Shown piece after piece: positions 23,301-34,937 of a stretch of DNA of 64,000 nucleotides. Location: positions 6,613,065-6,677,064 of the forward strand of contig NC_063452.1 of the NCBI RefSeq assembly GCF_020379485.1, in the 5' to 3' direction. This DNA comes from Brassica napus. Its lineage: Eukaryota > Streptophyta > Magnoliopsida > Brassicales > Brassicaceae. Below the pieces are notes generated by a model, which searched no databases, was not told the origin of the DNA, and was given only the letters and a program-made list of their open reading frames with translations. How positions within the stretch are numbered: the stretch's first letter is position 1; each line of letters opens with the position of its first letter. A program made the position numbers and the translations under genes.

Positions 23301-25582
23301 TGGGGTTCAAGTGGGAACAAGCCCAAGAGGAGGCATTCCAGATTCTAAAAGGGAAGTTAACTCATGCTCCTTTGCTTACTCTCCCTGATTTCTCTAAGAC
23401 TTTTGAGATCGAATGTGATGCTTCGGGTGTTGGTATTGGTGTTGTTCTCATGCAGGATAGGAAACCCATTGCTTACTTCAGTGAGAAACTTGGAGGAGCC
23501 ACACTCAACTACCCCACTTATGACCAGGAGTTGTATGCTTTGGTGAGGGCTCTTCAGACATGGCAGCATTATCTTTGGCCAAAAGAGTTTGTGATCCACA
23601 CTGATCATCAGTCCTTGAAACACCTTAAGGGCCAGCAGAAGCTGAACAAGAGACATGCCCGTTGGGTCGAGTTCATTGAGACCTTTCCTTATGTGATCAA
23701 ATACAAACAAGGTAAGGACAATGTGGTGGCTGATGCCTTGTCCAGGAGGTATGTTCTTCTTTCAGCTCTTGAAACAAAGTTGCTTGGTTTTGAATTTATC
23801 AAAGATCTGTATGCAACTGATTCGGATTTCAAAGAAGTGTTCATAAAGTGTTCCAAAACGGCCTATGGAAAGTACTATCAAGCTTCTGGATTTTTATTCT
23901 TTGATAACCGTTTGTGTGTGCCCCAATGTTCTTTGAGGGAATTGTTTCTCAGGGAAGCTCATGGAGGAGGCCTTATGGGACACTTTGGAGTCAAGAAAAC
24001 GCACAAGGTGGTGAATGAGCACTTCTATTGGCCGAGCTTGATGAAGGATGTGGAACGGATCTGTGGCCGATGTGTGGTTTGCAAGAAAGCCAAGTCTAAA
24101 TCTAAAAACCAAGGTTTGTATTCTGCTCTTCCCATTCCTTCTCATCCTTGGGTAGACATATCTATGGACTTTGTGCTTGGATTGCCTAGGTCTAAATCTG
24201 GTCGAGACTCTATCTTTGTTGTGGTCGATAGATTCTCTAAAATGGCTCATTTCATACCTTGTCATAAGACTAATGATGCTGTGCAAGTTGCTGATCTATT
24301 CTTTAGGGAAATTGTTAGATTGCACGGAATGCCTAAGACTATTGTTTCTGATCGTGATGCTAAGTTCCTTAGTTATTTCTGGAAAACGTTATGGTCTAAA
24401 CTAGGAACTAGATTGATGTTTTCCACCACTTGTCATCCTCAAACTGATGGACAAACTGAAGTTGTGAACCGAACCTTGTCTGCATTGCTTAGGTCATTGG
24501 TTAAGAAAAATCTTAGACTTTGGGAAGAATGTTTGCCTCATGTTGAATTCGCTTACAATCATTCATTGCATTCTTCTACTAAATTCTCTCCTTTTGAGGT
24601 TGTTTATGGTTTCAATCCCTTATCTCCACTTGATCTTTTGCCTTTGCCTTTAAGTGAAAGAGTTAGTACAGATGGCAAGAGGAAAGCTGATACAATCAAG
24701 AAGTTGCATGAGACAGTTCGTGCGAACATTGAAGCCAAGACCGAGGTGTACACAAGGAAGGCAAACAAGAAGAAAAAGAAGGTCATTTTTGAGGAGGGTG
24801 ATCTTGTTTGGGTTCATCTTAGGAAGGAACGATTTCCGGAAGAAAGAAAGTCCAAACTCATGCCAAGGGTCGATGGTCCTTTCCAGATTCTTAAGAAAAT
24901 CCATGACAATGCTTATCAGCTTGACTTGCAAGGTAAGTATGACATTTCCTCAAGCTTTAATGTTTCTGATTTATCTCCTTTTCTTGCAGATGATCCAGAT
25001 TTGTGGACAAATCCTTTTCAAGAGGGAGGGAATGATGCGCCTCAGTACATGGATCAGCACATGGAACCAAGCCAGGATGGAGAACAGGACGATCAGATCA
25101 TTCCAACCGAGGTTCAGGCAGACGACCGTTCCAGACAGACACACCGAGCCGTGTACCGGATCGACCCGCACGCAGCCGGAAAAGAACTAAGGCTAGAACC
25201 ATGTCCAGATGACCAAACCGACCGTACCGGAGCCCGTCTTTCCCGACCAACTCGCCAAGCCAAGACTGATGGTCGAGCAGGAACCCACTTGGGTCGAGTG
25301 GAAATCGAGACAGACCATAGTCTTTCCCTTTTGGTCCGTCTGATCCGAGCCGAGTGTCCCGATGAACGTACTGATGGATCAACCGGCCAGTATGATCAGT
25401 TCTTGAATTTTGATGATCAAAATTTCTCTAAGGCACGGATTCTACAACTGTCCAAGGACTTGGGTCGTGCTGGAACCAAGTTGGCGCATGAGCCTTACCC
25501 GGCTGACCGTCCGGAACGCGCCACGCCCGTTTTGCTCCTTACCGCGAAGGAACCACTTGGTTCAGACGAACCTGGACGTTAG
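20381..25582 (+). CDS. Gypsy gag-pol polyprotein
   Basis: A single uninterrupted 1,733-aa frame. Visible in order: retrotransposon gag ([14 protein letters not shown]); a CCHC knuckle ([14 protein letters not shown], about residue 345); an aspartic protease motif of the variant form IIDGGSC (about 493); and a reverse transcriptase with [25 protein letters not shown] and the YFDD active site (about 864). Then come an RNase H (FEIECDASG, about 1008), the integrase HHCC zinc finger (about 1193-1238), and the catalytic core with D in SMDFVLGLP (about 1262), D in SDRDAKF (about 1323) and E in QTEVVNR (about 1359). From about residue 1552 the frame enters the 3' LTR and adds roughly 180 residues rich in D, R, Q and P that I cannot assign to a domain. 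In CRM elements this region holds the CR targeting motif. No frameshift or stop is present. Confidence 0.95.
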   Translation: MGSEDERSRPGNSVAGLSNLQMRALNDSFTNLMNAGLEQIHLRLDEIQNSQQPRPRTRARRDRPRRPNRSDDEIREEDSHEDEDRSINRPRRGHRNQEPGDVNPFARNERANDSLSGLKLKIPPFEGKNDPDVFLEWERKIEHVFDCQNFSELKKVRLAVTEFSGYAINWYDQVVTHRRRTGERPIETWDEFSMLMRRRFVPAHYHRDLHQKLRCLLQGTKSVEDYHQEMETLMIKADVDEPVDATMARFLSGLNRDIQDRMELQEYGTVEQMLHKAILIEQQVKRKSYSKPAFALKPSFTPKPSYQDKGKASATTNTALKTDAPARVDKGKAIENPSRARDIRCFKCQGLGHYANKCPNQRVMILMENGEVESEDEQENKEDLGPIFDEEEESFDYPHHGPLLVARKAWNGPIFDETDGHANGHTDDDLGPVFDIDSEPIFDKEDCFDYPAHGPLLVTRRSLSVQPKTNEKEQRENLFHSRCLISEKVCSLIIDGGSCTNVASDTLVRKLGLATRPLSRPFRLEWLNETGEQYVKEQVTIPLTIGRYEDEVVCNVLPMDACHILLGRPWQFDKRAVHDGFTNRHSFDHKGKKITLVPLSPLEVHQDQVQLKKNRDQEPKPDKPESSQRNSNFFIKQSQVKRSLYSQKPFLLLVYKESLMASLSSDLAPEIPSELLDILQDFSDVFPDENPKGLPPVRGIEHQIDFVPGASLPNRPAYRTNPVETKELQKQVGDLLEKGHIRESLSPCAVPVLLVPKKDGSWRMCVDCRAINNITVKYRHPIPRLDDMLDELHGSSVFSKIDLKSGYHQIRMKEGDEWKTAFKTKLGLYEWLVMPFGLTNAPSTFMRLMNHILRSFIGHFVVVYFDDILIYSKSLDDHKIHLKSVLDVLRKEKLFANLEKCSFGTDHVVFLGFVVGADGLRVDEEKIKAIRDWPSPTTVGEVRSFHGLAGFYRRFVQDFSTIAAPLTEVIKKNVGFKWEQAQEEAFQILKGKLTHAPLLTLPDFSKTFEIECDASGVGIGVVLMQDRKPIAYFSEKLGGATLNYPTYDQELYALVRALQTWQHYLWPKEFVIHTDHQSLKHLKGQQKLNKRHARWVEFIETFPYVIKYKQGKDNVVADALSRRYVLLSALETKLLGFEFIKDLYATDSDFKEVFIKCSKTAYGKYYQASGFLFFDNRLCVPQCSLRELFLREAHGGGLMGHFGVKKTHKVVNEHFYWPSLMKDVERICGRCVVCKKAKSKSKNQGLYSALPIPSHPWVDISMDFVLGLPRSKSGRDSIFVVVDRFSKMAHFIPCHKTNDAVQVADLFFREIVRLHGMPKTIVSDRDAKFLSYFWKTLWSKLGTRLMFSTTCHPQTDGQTEVVNRTLSALLRSLVKKNLRLWEECLPHVEFAYNHSLHSSTKFSPFEVVYGFNPLSPLDLLPLPLSERVSTDGKRKADTIKKLHETVRANIEAKTEVYTRKANKKKKKVIFEEGDLVWVHLRKERFPEERKSKLMPRVDGPFQILKKIHDNAYQLDLQGKYDISSSFNVSDLSPFLADDPDLWTNPFQEGGNDAPQYMDQHMEPSQDGEQDDQIIPTEVQADDRSRQTHRAVYRIDPHAAGKELRLEPCPDDQTDRTGARLSRPTRQAKTDGRAGTHLGRVEIETDHSLSLLVRLIRAECPDERTDGSTGQYDQFLNFDDQNFSKARILQLSKDLGRAGTKLAHEPYPADRPERATPVLLLTAKEPLGSDEPGR
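25020..25032 (+). other. Gypsy polypurine tract
   Basis: AAGAGGGAGGGAA directly precedes the 3' LTR. It also lies inside the open frame and encodes part of the QEGGN segment. Confidence 0.85.
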
Positions 25583-26058
25583 CCGAAGAGTCATCTTTGA
25601 CCAGATCTGGAATTTAAGAGTTTAATACATTGTCTTTCAAAATTCTAGTCAGATTCGATTTACTAAGTCTATCTTTAATACATTCATATGTCTCTTTCTA
25701 TTCCTCAAGTAGTATAAATATGTAAACACTTCTATCAATAAAATCATTCCATTTTCTTTCAACTTCTTTTTGAGTCTTTACTCTTTGTTCTTTGTTTAGA
25801 ACTTTTCTAGTTTTCTTGGTGTGGCTAGCTCCAAGCGAACGCCCTTGTCCGTTGGTCTTGTGAGTCATATCAAGCAACGGTTCAAGATTGCCTCTTTGTT
25901 GGACCGGTGAGTCACATCCGGCAACAATCTGGTTCGGGAATATCAAAGGCCACTCCGCAACCTTTGTGCGACCCCTCATTCCATCAGTTCTCCTCTTGGA
26001 GTTCATATCTTTTCTCAAAATCCGGTCGAGTGATCCTTCCCTATTTTTGGGCGTATCA
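25033..26058 (+). repeat. Gypsy 3' LTR
   Basis: This partner of 18834-19859 has the same length, and no difference was noticed by eye. Its first 550 bases encode the polyprotein C-terminus up to the stop at 25580-25582. Confidence 0.95.
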
Positions 26059-26063
26059 GAACC

Positions 26064-26640
26064 CTAATCCCATTTGGGTTTCTAAAGGATCTGTAAAGTT
26101 TGGGCTTAAATCACTAAAAGCCCAGTTGAAAGTAGAGAGTGGATTAACCGGTTAGAAAAACGATTGCCCAGTTCAAATTAGAGAATGGTTTACACGGATG
26201 AAATAAAAATCGAAAGTGTCTTACCAAGCCGACACGTGGCAACAAAGCCCCCCTCCTCCCAGAGTGACGCAGACAACCTAAAAAGTCAGATACTTCAACT
26301 TTATAGTTATAGATACTGCTCTCAGACTCTATCAATAGTATTGAAATTAACCTACAGACCACCGTCTTCAACTGAATCCCACCTAAAAATAAGAGATCAA
26401 CGAAATATATATTCTACTATGAAAAAGAAGACGATCTTCACAGGTACTATACTCCATCTAAAGTATATATTTCACTCTATTAATAAATAACTACAAACAA
26501 CATGAAAATACACTGCAAAACAAACAAACACTTATTAGATGGCTCATAAAAAAAAAGATCTATTTTCAACAAGTTATTTATAACAGATTCAGTATAACAC
26601 CACAACGTAATGGGAGGAGATTTGGAGAAGACCACAATTC
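26064..26640. other. Spacer to the right of the gypsy insertion
   Basis: No gene is seen. Before insertion this sequence (starting CCTAATCCC) joined directly to 18828. It contains GACACGTGGC at about 26231-26240, a G-box-type element that could have belonged to the promoter of the minus-strand gene now left of the insertion. That link is an inference. Confidence 0.4.
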
Positions 26641-26886
26641 TGCATCAGGGCTTACAAAAACCATTGACAAACAGGTTCGAAACCGTATCTCAAGCATCAG
26701 TTATGGCCACAAGTTATCGCCACAACTCAGCTTATCAAGGAGCTATGGGAACTTGGTTCTCTTTCAGATGATTCTTTTCTCTAATGGAAAGCAAAGTTTA
26801 ATTTTCTTTTGAGTTTCAGACAAACAGCCTTGTTGTAAACAGTATTTTTTGTTTGAATTAATTTAATATTTTTTAGAAAAAAAAAG
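26641..26886 (+). pseudogene. LINE 3' end remnant with A-rich tail
   Basis: One frame reads TKTIDKQVRNRISSISYGHK and then drifts. The TIDKQVRNRISSI part resembles the conserved end of plant LINE reverse transcriptase proteins (D-K/R-Q-x-R-N-R-x-x-S-I). About 180 bases later there is an A-rich tail (26877-26886). It is short and degraded, so the call is moderate. Confidence 0.45.
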
Positions 26887-28666
26887 TATAACACCACAAC
26901 CAACCCTCCTCTACACAGACATTTACAAATGGTAAAACAACAACAGATCATTTACTAACAGTTTTTTTCTTTTAATAATCAGCAACAAACAAGGAAACGC
27001 AAGTTTCGACTGTTGGTGGTACCACCCCCACTTTTTTCTTCCTATAGTGCCTTGTGTCAAGAACAGCTTTTATAATTATACAGTTCGACCGAGACTTATC
27101 ATATGATTTCGTAGATGACAAAAATTGTCTCAACAATGGGAAAGTTTCATTTTTCATGAACGTAATTAGTCTACATCCTTCTAGAAGTTTCATTTTTCAT
27201 GAATGTAATTAGTCTACATCCTTCTAGAATAGGACATCAAAATATATGAAGTAGTTTTATTATGCTAAGAGTCATTTTCATATTGTATTTATAATTCGTA
27301 ATTATAAATGTGGTCAAAGTCTGATGTTATTTCATATATGATTAAGAAACAATTGGAGACCACTATTACGCGTTTGAAAAGAAGAAATATAGACGTTAGA
27401 TCATTCTAATTGAACTGGAGCTAGAAGTTAGGAGTTTATCTGATTAAAATAAGGAGGAAAAGGAAGCATAGTTTATTGACTTTAGTCTCTACACATATAG
27501 AAAGACATATAAAACGTTAATTAACAAAACAGCAAAAGAAATGATAAAAATCATCATGATAAATGTATATTCATGTGGAAGATAGATTGTGATGGTGCTG
27601 GGTAAAGCGTAGCTATCGCGTGCCAAGAATAGTGGCCTAGGTCCACTTCTCCACAGATCCAACCTTCTAAGCCATTCTTATTGTTTATTTTCATGGTTCT
27701 TGTTTTTCTTTTACATATCTATGCTTTCAATCCACCAGCAAAAAGTAAGTAGAGATAATAAAACCAAAGCCTGCCATAAGCTTTTATCATGTGTGTTCTT
27801 ACTAAAAAAGGAAGTTCACGAAAACATTTTTATTATTGAGATGTTTACTTGCCAAAACAATATAAAGATTAAACAAATTTTAATTTATTTTGTTAAACCT
27901 AAACATTTTAATTTACAAAACGGACGGGTTTGAAATGGAAGCTTGGTTGACCATTAAAAGTAGACACATTAAAGCATTTTTTAAAGAAATTTTAAATTCA
28001 TGCAAACAACCCTCAGAAAATAATAAAAATTTCTTTGAAGCAAATAAGTAATTATAGCCCATGCTCACCTAATGCAGTATGTAGATAAATGTCACGTACT
28101 GAATGAAAAAGAAAAGGAAACACCATGTCTAGTAGTAAACTAGGACTCATACTTCTCATGATCTTTGTTATTGTTTAAAAAAACTTTCGGTGAATATTTT
28201 TACCTTTTTTATGGCTTGTCTGGTTGCAAATGTTATGTGTATAATATTTTTTATGTTTCAGTATCATTCTAACATTTTTTTGTTACACAAAAAATGTTAT
28301 TTTACAATTTCAATGTAAATTATACTTATTTTCAACTGAAAATTAATTGCAAACTGCATTGATTTTATAAATAATTTTATTTATCTCAAATATTATTTGG
28401 TCAGAAAAATGCCATTAATAACAATTTACATCTATTTTAGCAACGTGACTGTCAATTCATAAATGTAATTATGTATCAGAGATTATAGGTTAAGTGGCAA
28501 AAATATAATAAGAATAAAGGTCTAAATCATTTTGACTTCTTCAACTGAAACTTCTCTCGTCTTTCTTTAAATATTCAAATTTGTCGCCCACTCTTTTCGT
28601 TATGTTTATAATTCAAAACCTTGCCTCTCTCTCTGTCTCTTGTCGGAAAACTCAGAAGCTTCGAAA
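26887..28666. other. AT-rich spacer with a short tandem duplication
   Basis: No gene is found. A 43-bp unit (AAGTTTCATTTTTCATGAA ... CCTTCTAG) is present twice in tandem at 27142-27184 and 27185-27227 with one difference. The last 100 bases before the next gene are CT-rich leader-like sequence. Confidence 0.55.
27142..27227. repeat. Tandem duplication, 43-bp unit x2
   Basis: The two copies differ at one base (GAACG versus GAATG). No coding or hairpin context was noticed. Confidence 0.9.
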
Positions 28667-29521
28667 ATGAGGACATGTACGAAAGAGGAGAGAGTCCTTT
28701 TGATCTCTCATCACAATCAAGATCAAGAAGACGAAGATGGAGAAGCGTTGTCTCTAAGTGATTTGCCGGTGAATTCATCTAACGAGAAAGTTGAGCTTCC
28801 GAAACAAACAAAGGCAGAGGAGGAGTTCGAATTCGAAACCGGGTCATCTTTTCGTCTCGGGTCGGATTCGTGTGAGCCAGCTCCGGAGATGAGTACCGCG
28901 GACGAATTATTCTCCGAAGGTCTAATCCTCCCGTTTCGTCACTCCGTCAGTTTAGACGCGGGCCTTCCCGGTTCGAACCGGTTAATTTGCAGATCCGAAT
29001 CGGTCGATTTCCGAAGAACCGGAACCGGTTCTAACCGGAAAATCAGAAACAATTTCGTTGATTACAGTCAACCGAGTCCACAGCCACAGATCAGACGATC
29101 ATCGAGCATGACGGCGAGAGTGAATTCAATCAGAAACCATAAATCATCTTCGATTTGGGATTTTCTCCGGCTAGGACTCGTCCGTACGCCGGAGATCGAA
29201 CTTCGAACGGCGAAAGTATCAGTGAGTCGAAACAGTAGCTGCAGTAGCACAAGCACGAGCTCGAATTCGAAGAAAACAGAATCGAGATCGAGTAACCGGA
29301 GAAGAAGCTTTCTGTTCGGAGATTGTAGGTGCTCGGCGGCGACGGAGACGATCGTACCTGTGAAAGTCAGTGTCTCCGGCGAGACGGAGGAGAAACAGAG
29401 GAAGAAGATGGCGAAGAAAGAGGAGAAAGCGGCGGTTGCGCGGAAGAGAACGTTTGAGTGGTTAAAAGAGTTATCACAGGTAGGGTTTGTCGTTGATCAT
29501 GGAAGACGAAGCTTGGCTTGA
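28667..29521 (+). CDS. Uncharacterised Ser/Arg-rich plant protein (At5g67350 position)
   Basis: A single-exon gene of 284 aa. I chose the ATG at 28667 because the open frame upstream begins only with TTG. Function is unknown. Visible: an acidic N-terminal third, a short motif STADELFSEGLILPF (about residues 80-94) that recalls the ADELF-x-x-G core of plant DUF1645/MAKR-like proteins, Ser/Arg patches (RRSSSMTARV, SRNSSCSSTSTSS) that look like phosphorylation targets, and a basic K/R/E-rich C-terminus (KMAKKEEKAAVARKRTFEWL). No signal peptide or membrane segment is seen. By position between the ARA12-like subtilase and PUB2 it should correspond to Arabidopsis At5g67350, an unknown protein. I am sure it is a gene, and less sure of the family. 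Confidence 0.75.
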   Translation: MRTCTKEERVLLISHHNQDQEDEDGEALSLSDLPVNSSNEKVELPKQTKAEEEFEFETGSSFRLGSDSCEPAPEMSTADELFSEGLILPFRHSVSLDAGLPGSNRLICRSESVDFRRTGTGSNRKIRNNFVDYSQPSPQPQIRRSSSMTARVNSIRNHKSSSIWDFLRLGLVRTPEIELRTAKVSVSRNSSCSSTSTSSNSKKTESRSSNRRRSFLFGDCRCSAATETIVPVKVSVSGETEEKQRKKMAKKEEKAAVARKRTFEWLKELSQVGFVVDHGRRSLA

Positions 29522-30341
29522 TGATCCCTCAATCAAAGAAACTTCATGTTTCTCTGTTTCACTTCTTGTCTTTTCTTCTTAAATATTTTAATGTTTTTTC
29601 TCTGTTTAATCAATTTTTAGGTGATTAATTTTTGTATGTTAGTGTTGATTGCAAATTATACTTTAGTTTTCCAAATAATTTATGTTTTTCTTTAAAAAAA
29701 ATCATTATATATAACTAACAGTAAACATGTTTTCCGCAATGTCATACTTTATCTATATTTTAGATCACATCTCTCTCTAAACACCTCAATAAGACACGAG
29801 AGAGGCATACATCATACATGTATATAATGGCATGAAAGCGAGACATCATTAGGAAACGAGAAAGATGTGAACGTCAGATATCATGATATAGATTCTTATA
29901 AGAAGGGTGCTTACTGCTTAGCATGATTAAACCAATCTTGTTTATATCTAAGACGTTAAATTTTCCCACCGTAAAATAGTATAATATAATGTTTTTTTTT
30001 TTTTTTTTGTAAACTAATATAATATAATGTTTTTTCACTATATAATATCATACTCACTTGTGAGTTGTGCATACTACATAGGATGCTTAAAATTTTACCC
30101 AAAACTCGCTGCAAAGTTGAAACTATCAAATGAACCGCCCCATGAATTTCAATGTCCAATACATGTTCAATTAAAAATATTTGCTTCAGTGAAATATTAA
30201 TAAGAAAATTGTATACAATTCTTTAAGCGTAGATATTCACGTTATACACATACGTTTTCCATAAGAAACACTATTAAATACAATAACATATATACGTCTA
30301 TGTATCGTACAATGTATAGGTTAGAAATAAAACCAAGATCA
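29522..30341. other. Spacer between convergent genes
   Basis: This contains the 3' ends of the unknown gene and of PUB2, which converge here. Both are followed by AT-rich sequence. A T run lies at about 29993-30008. No further gene is seen. Confidence 0.6.
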
Positions 30342-33300
30342 TCAGCCTCTCCTCTGGCCTTGCTTTTGGGATTTGAAGTACTTCAGAAGGTTATGTGCCT
30401 GAAACAACAAAAGCATATAAACACTTATTACTTACTTTGATGAGACGTACCAAACAAGAAAGAGTAAAAAAAGTAAAAAAAAAAAAAAAAGAAACCTTCT
30501 CTTTGGCTCGAGCTGTTCCTGATTTAGTAAGAGCCACAAGAGGAGGAATAGCTCCTTCTCTAATAATACTGTTACAAAACCTCTGACTATGCATAGAAAG
30601 CTGCAAAAGCGCTGCAGTTGCATTCTCCTTCCCTCTCGCCGAACCCAACTCCACCACTTCAACCAAAACCGGTATACCTCCTTCCTCACCAATCGCAACC
30701 TTCCCTTCTTTAACCGTCGCGAGGTTCGCCAGCACGACCACGGCTTTCTCCACCATCCCAGCCGCTGGATCCATCAGCTCGACCAAGTACCTAACCGCGC
30801 CCGCTTCGATCACTTTCGCCTTGTTCTCGTGGTGTATCGAGAGGTTAAACAAAGCAGTAGCCGCGTCTTTCTTCCCTCTCAGGCTCCCGTTTCCCAAAAG
30901 CTCCACGAGCGGCTCTATCGCTCCCGCTTCACCTATCTTAGTCTTGTTCTCTTCTATCACAGATAAGCTGAAGAGCGTTGCCGCTGAGTTCTCTTTGGCT
31001 TCTAGGTTACCTGTTCTGAGGACGTGGATCAGCGGCTCTATAGCTCCGCTGTCTGCTATGACTGATTTGTTGTTGTCGTTGATTGATAAGTTTAGCAGGC
31101 AAGTCACCGCGTCGGCTTGGATCCTCTCGTCCGTGGAGTAAAGAAGGTTGACTAATGAGTCGATTGCGCCGCACCTGGCGATGACTATGCGGTTGTCTGT
31201 GCTGTTTCTCGACAGTATCCTGATCCTTGCTGTTGCCTCTCTTTGTGCTTCCAGAGAAGAGCTCTTGAGATCTTCGATCAGTTTCTTCACCTCGGATTCG
31301 ATGCTTGAACTGCTTCCGGTTTCTCTTATGGTCGCTGGGATGATCCCTGGGTGATGAAAATGCCTGGCAGATGGAAGTCGCCGCACGGTTTCAACCCTTG
31401 CATTTGAGACTGATGTATCAGGAGGAGCACGAGGAGCAGGAGCTGGAGGAGTAGTGTTTCTTTCGGTTTTGGAATCCAGTTCAAAGACGATCCCTGGTGC
31501 GGAAACAGACCTGCTTAGGACCTGGCGCAGCTTCTCGCATTTGGTAGCATCTAAAGATTCGGTACGGCCATTTCCACCAATCTTCATAGGGGATGATGAG
31601 CCTCTCTCTGACTCATCCACCAAAGAAAGAGGCTGAGAGCCACACTCATCATCATCATCTGAAGCTGGTTCAAGAAGAAGAGGAAAAGGCTGACTTGACT
31701 GAACCAACTCCAAAGGATCAGGCAAATTGACATTGTTTGATTCACACCAGTTGGAAATGAAAGCCTTGACGATGAAGTTAGGTGTCAAACTTGTCTGAGT
31801 CAAAGGCTGTCTTGTCTTTGGACAAACCATGAGTCCCATATCAAACCATTTTTCGATGAAAGCCCGTTCGTATGTTTGACCAGATGTTACAATGACTGGA
31901 TCAGTCATAAGCTCAAGGGATAGAGGGCAGCGGAAGTCTGGAGGTACAGGGACAGAACAACCTAACTGAGACTGCTTTATGTTGGTAAGGTGATCATGCA
32001 TGTGTGTTATAAGAGAGATCAATCCTTCTATAAACTCAGCTTCAGTGTTATTCTCTGTAAGCTCTGCATTCTCCTTTAAACTTGCAAGCACTACACCTTC
32101 AATCAGAATCTCTTGGTTGGATCTTAGACCAACACTCTCAGCAATTTTGACTAGAACCTCTGAAGTAGGTCCATTACCTTCCTTTTGATCTATCAGAGCT
32201 AGATCAATAGTATATGAAACTTCATCTCTTCCTACTAACTTCACCAGTTCTATGCAGTCCTGCATGAGAACCAATGTCATAACATAGAAGAGCCTTAGCA
32301 ATAACCAGGGGTGAGAAAAAAAAAAGAATCGAACCAACCAAACCCAAACCGAGCCAAACCTAACCAATGTATAGATCCTAACTATTCGGTTATAGTTTCT
32401 ATCAACCCAAATTATTCGGTTTGGTTCGGTTTTAAACTGAACTGAAAAACCAAAGTGTAGTTAATTAGATTAACTAAATATATTAATAATAACAAGATTT
32501 AAAATAGCTAACTACTTAACCTAAATAACTAAACATAAGTTTATACATTTTATTTCAAATGAATACAACTAACAATAAAATAAAAACATGACTTTCCTAC
32601 ACAATCATCAAAACTGAAAAACATTAAAATATTAAAAAGCTAATGATTTAGTGAGTACATCATGATTTGTTTTATGTTTTATAAATTATATTTTCTTAAA
32701 CGAACTAGAAAAAAAAATTAAACTAACCGACGACAAACCAAACTAAACTAATTTTGGTTGGTTTCGGTTAAAGTTTCCTTAGAACCAAGCAAACCAAACT
32801 GAACGCCGAACCGAACCAGAAATTAAACCAAAATCCCCTCCCCAGCAATAACTAGTTCCTTATAGAAACTAACATTGAGACTATACCTCAAACGATGGTG
32901 AAACAAGATCGGCAGGTAAGTGTTGTTCGCAGTGTTTGAGCAGCTGGAAGACTTCCAAACTGGATTCTCGCAACTTTGTTGCTAATGATTCAATTTGAAG
33001 AACCTGGTAATACACACGATAGGTAGCTAGCTAATAAGAGAAAAAGGAGTGTTAGATCAGAGAAGTGGTGGCTGATTCTTTACTTACATAAAAGATTCTG
33101 CTAAGAAGAGGTTCCCAGCTTTGAAACTGCTCTCTTAGTTCATCAACGTACTGGGATAACTCTTCAAACCCGTTGTTAAGCAGCTCGCTAGGAGAGGCAT
33201 CAGAGCCAACAAGGTTCTCAAGAACAGGCTGAAGAAGCTTGGCTATGTCTTCTCCTCTGGTGTAGTATTTATGAGCCGGGTTGGAATATAAGGTGTCCAT

Positions 33301-33363
33301 GGATGATATGCTTAGATATGATGAGATGTTATCTAAGAGAACTCTTAACCAAGACACCTCCAT
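30342..33363 (-). CDS. PUB2: U-box/ARM-repeat E3 ubiquitin ligase (PUB2)
   Basis: A plant U-box E3 ligase with armadillo repeats, which ubiquitinates protein targets. My exon model on the minus strand: 33088-33363, 32887-33003, 30496-32259 and 30342-30398, all GT-AG and in frame, giving 737 aa. Domains: a UND-type N-terminus (MEVSWLRVLLDNISSYLS), a U-box (DFRCPLSLELMTDPVIV ... CPKTRQPL, about residues 245-315), a Ser/Pro-rich linker with RSVSAPGI, and five or more ARM repeats (LLNLSINDNNKSVI, LFSLSVIEENKTKI, LFNLSIHHENKAKV and others). It ends HNLLKYFKSQKQGQRRG. The N-terminus matches Arabidopsis PUB2 (At5g67340) from memory better than its paralog PUB4. A 539-bp MITE sits in the second intron. 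The frame reading on past 32259 is intronic. Confidence 0.93.
32306..32844. mobile_element. hAT-type MITE in PUB2 intron 2
   Basis: This 539-bp block, rich in ACCGAACC/GGTTCGGTT, is flanked by GCAATAAC on both sides (32298-32305 and 32845-32852). Its ends are CAGGGGTGAG and CTCCCCA, which are roughly complementary. The 8-bp duplication and the CAGGGG-type end point to the hAT superfamily. It has no coding capacity. Confidence 0.75.
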
Positions 33364-34937
33364 GTTTACCTCCTTTAGTTAACAAACAAAAAAATCACAT
33401 GAACAGGAGAGTTTATAATTAGTTAATAAGCTTAGGCATTCAGAAACTTACCATCATGTAATGAAATAAAACTCCAAAATATTTGAAGCAGAATATAAGC
33501 AATCAATTAGTAGTAATCAAAGCCCCTGAAACAAGAACAGACCAAGTAAATAAAAAACTCCATGTTCTAGAAATAGTAAGAACTAAATCATAAGCTAACG
33601 TGAGGACCAAAGAGATTAAGAACTAAGATGCTTAGTCAACGCTGGAGTCAATTATAATAATAATAAAAAAACATATTGAAACTCGGAATCGAACATCAGT
33701 TTTGAGTTTCAGTTTACTTGGTTCAAATTTAAACAATTACCCATGAAATCAAACGAACGAGCTCTAGACAATCTACGAAACTACAGAGAAACAAATTCTA
33801 ACCCGAGAAAAAGAAGAAGAAGAAGACAGAGATCATCTCGAACGAGAACGAAACTTAACAATTAAAGATTTTGAAAACGAAGAAGATGAATAGACAGTTG
33901 ATGAAGATACCTACCAGAAATGGCAGTTTCAGCTTTCTCTATGGGAGAGGACGTAAATGAGAACCGTGGAAGCGCGGTAAGACCAGTTCCTTCTTTCTTC
34001 GTCAATAAGATTTATTTTCCTCTTGAAAATGTTTAATTATATTGTTAGTGGTCTTCGTAGTCATTACTTCAAACCAATTAACGAGTCTTGCGTCAAACCT
34101 TGTTAGGTGGTTTATGTCGATCATTTACGAGTACGATTTGCTATTTTCGTTTTCAAATTATTTGTTTTCTTTTTTTGGGTTGGTTAAAGCTGCTCCTCTT
34201 TCGGTCTTCTTTATCTTTGATTTTTTTTTTATTAGCTATTAACGAATCGTTACGTGCTCTAGTCGTTTAGCGCGAACATTGCATAATCAAGACCCTATTG
34301 AGTACTACTACTAGCTTTCTAAATTCTAATTAACTAATCGTCTGAATCAAAGAAATTGTGCACGACTTTTTTCACTAAACGACTAACAATAGTCATTATA
34401 TCAATTAAATGCGAGCGCGTTTCCATTAGGCTGCTTCCATTACAAATTGACCAATTCTTCCCCCTCTTCACCTCGTAGAAAAACATATTTCAGCTGAAAA
34501 AATTGATACATCATTTCATTTGGGTCTGAGAATATGACGAAAAAACGCTCGAATAATATTCCATATTTATTAATTCATTAGAAAACGAGTCGAATAACAA
34601 CAAAAATTCCAAGAAACATCTGAATTTTTTACAAAGGACCATTTCAGATTCTGAAAAAAAGAAAGAAACTCCCAACTATATTCTTCCAGAAGTATACTAT
34701 AAACACTAGTATATTACAAATACAACATAACATTGTTACCAATACTACTACTGATGAAACCAACTCTCTATTGTTTGTTCCAGATAGCTAGATCAATAGT
34801 TTCTGTTCTCAAATAGCTCTATTGTAATAAAGCCAATAATTAAAATAATAAATATGTTTTAATAAATATGTGCAGAAACAAAGTAAAGGTTTGGACTGAG
34901 AGTGTTAGGAGGGACTACTACTACTACACTTTTAAAA
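33364..34937. other. PUB2 5' leader and spacer to HOS15
   Basis: 33364-33930 probably holds the PUB2 untranslated leader (an intron is possible) and promoter, including a GAAGAAGAAG run near 33812-33825. 33930-34937 is AT-rich with no gene. NRAMP4 lies in this position in Arabidopsis, and no NRAMP-like peptide was seen here in any frame. Confidence 0.55.

Larger units (their letters stand above)
18834..26058 (+). mobile_element. Complete Ty3/gypsy element, CRM-like chromovirus
   Basis: This full-length 7,225-bp element has LTRs at 18834-19859 and 25033-26058 (1,026 bp each), a PBS, an A-rich leader, one long gag-pol frame and a polypurine tract (25020-25032). It is flanked by GAACC on both sides (18829-18833, 26059-26063). 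The LTRs appear identical: the offset is constant at 6,199 and translations agree in every frame compared. All enzymatic motifs are present. The LGRPWQFD region after the protease and the extension of the frame into the 3' LTR recall the CRM group, whose Brassica members include centromeric elements. I see no canonical chromodomain. It is probably one of the youngest insertions in the window and could still be mobile. Confidence 0.95.

Noticed and set aside
28640..28666. Earlier start for the unknown gene at 28.7 kb
   Set aside because: The open frame there begins with TTG. The first ATG is at 28667 and follows a CT-rich leader.
32260..32367. N-terminal extension of the PUB2 ARM-domain frame
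   Set aside because: A CATGCAG acceptor at 32260 and upstream exons 1-2 with matching phase show that this is intron, partly inside the MITE.
33930..34937. Possible NRAMP4 remnant between PUB2 and HOS15
   Set aside because: Expected from Arabidopsis gene order, but no transporter-like peptide was found in any frame.
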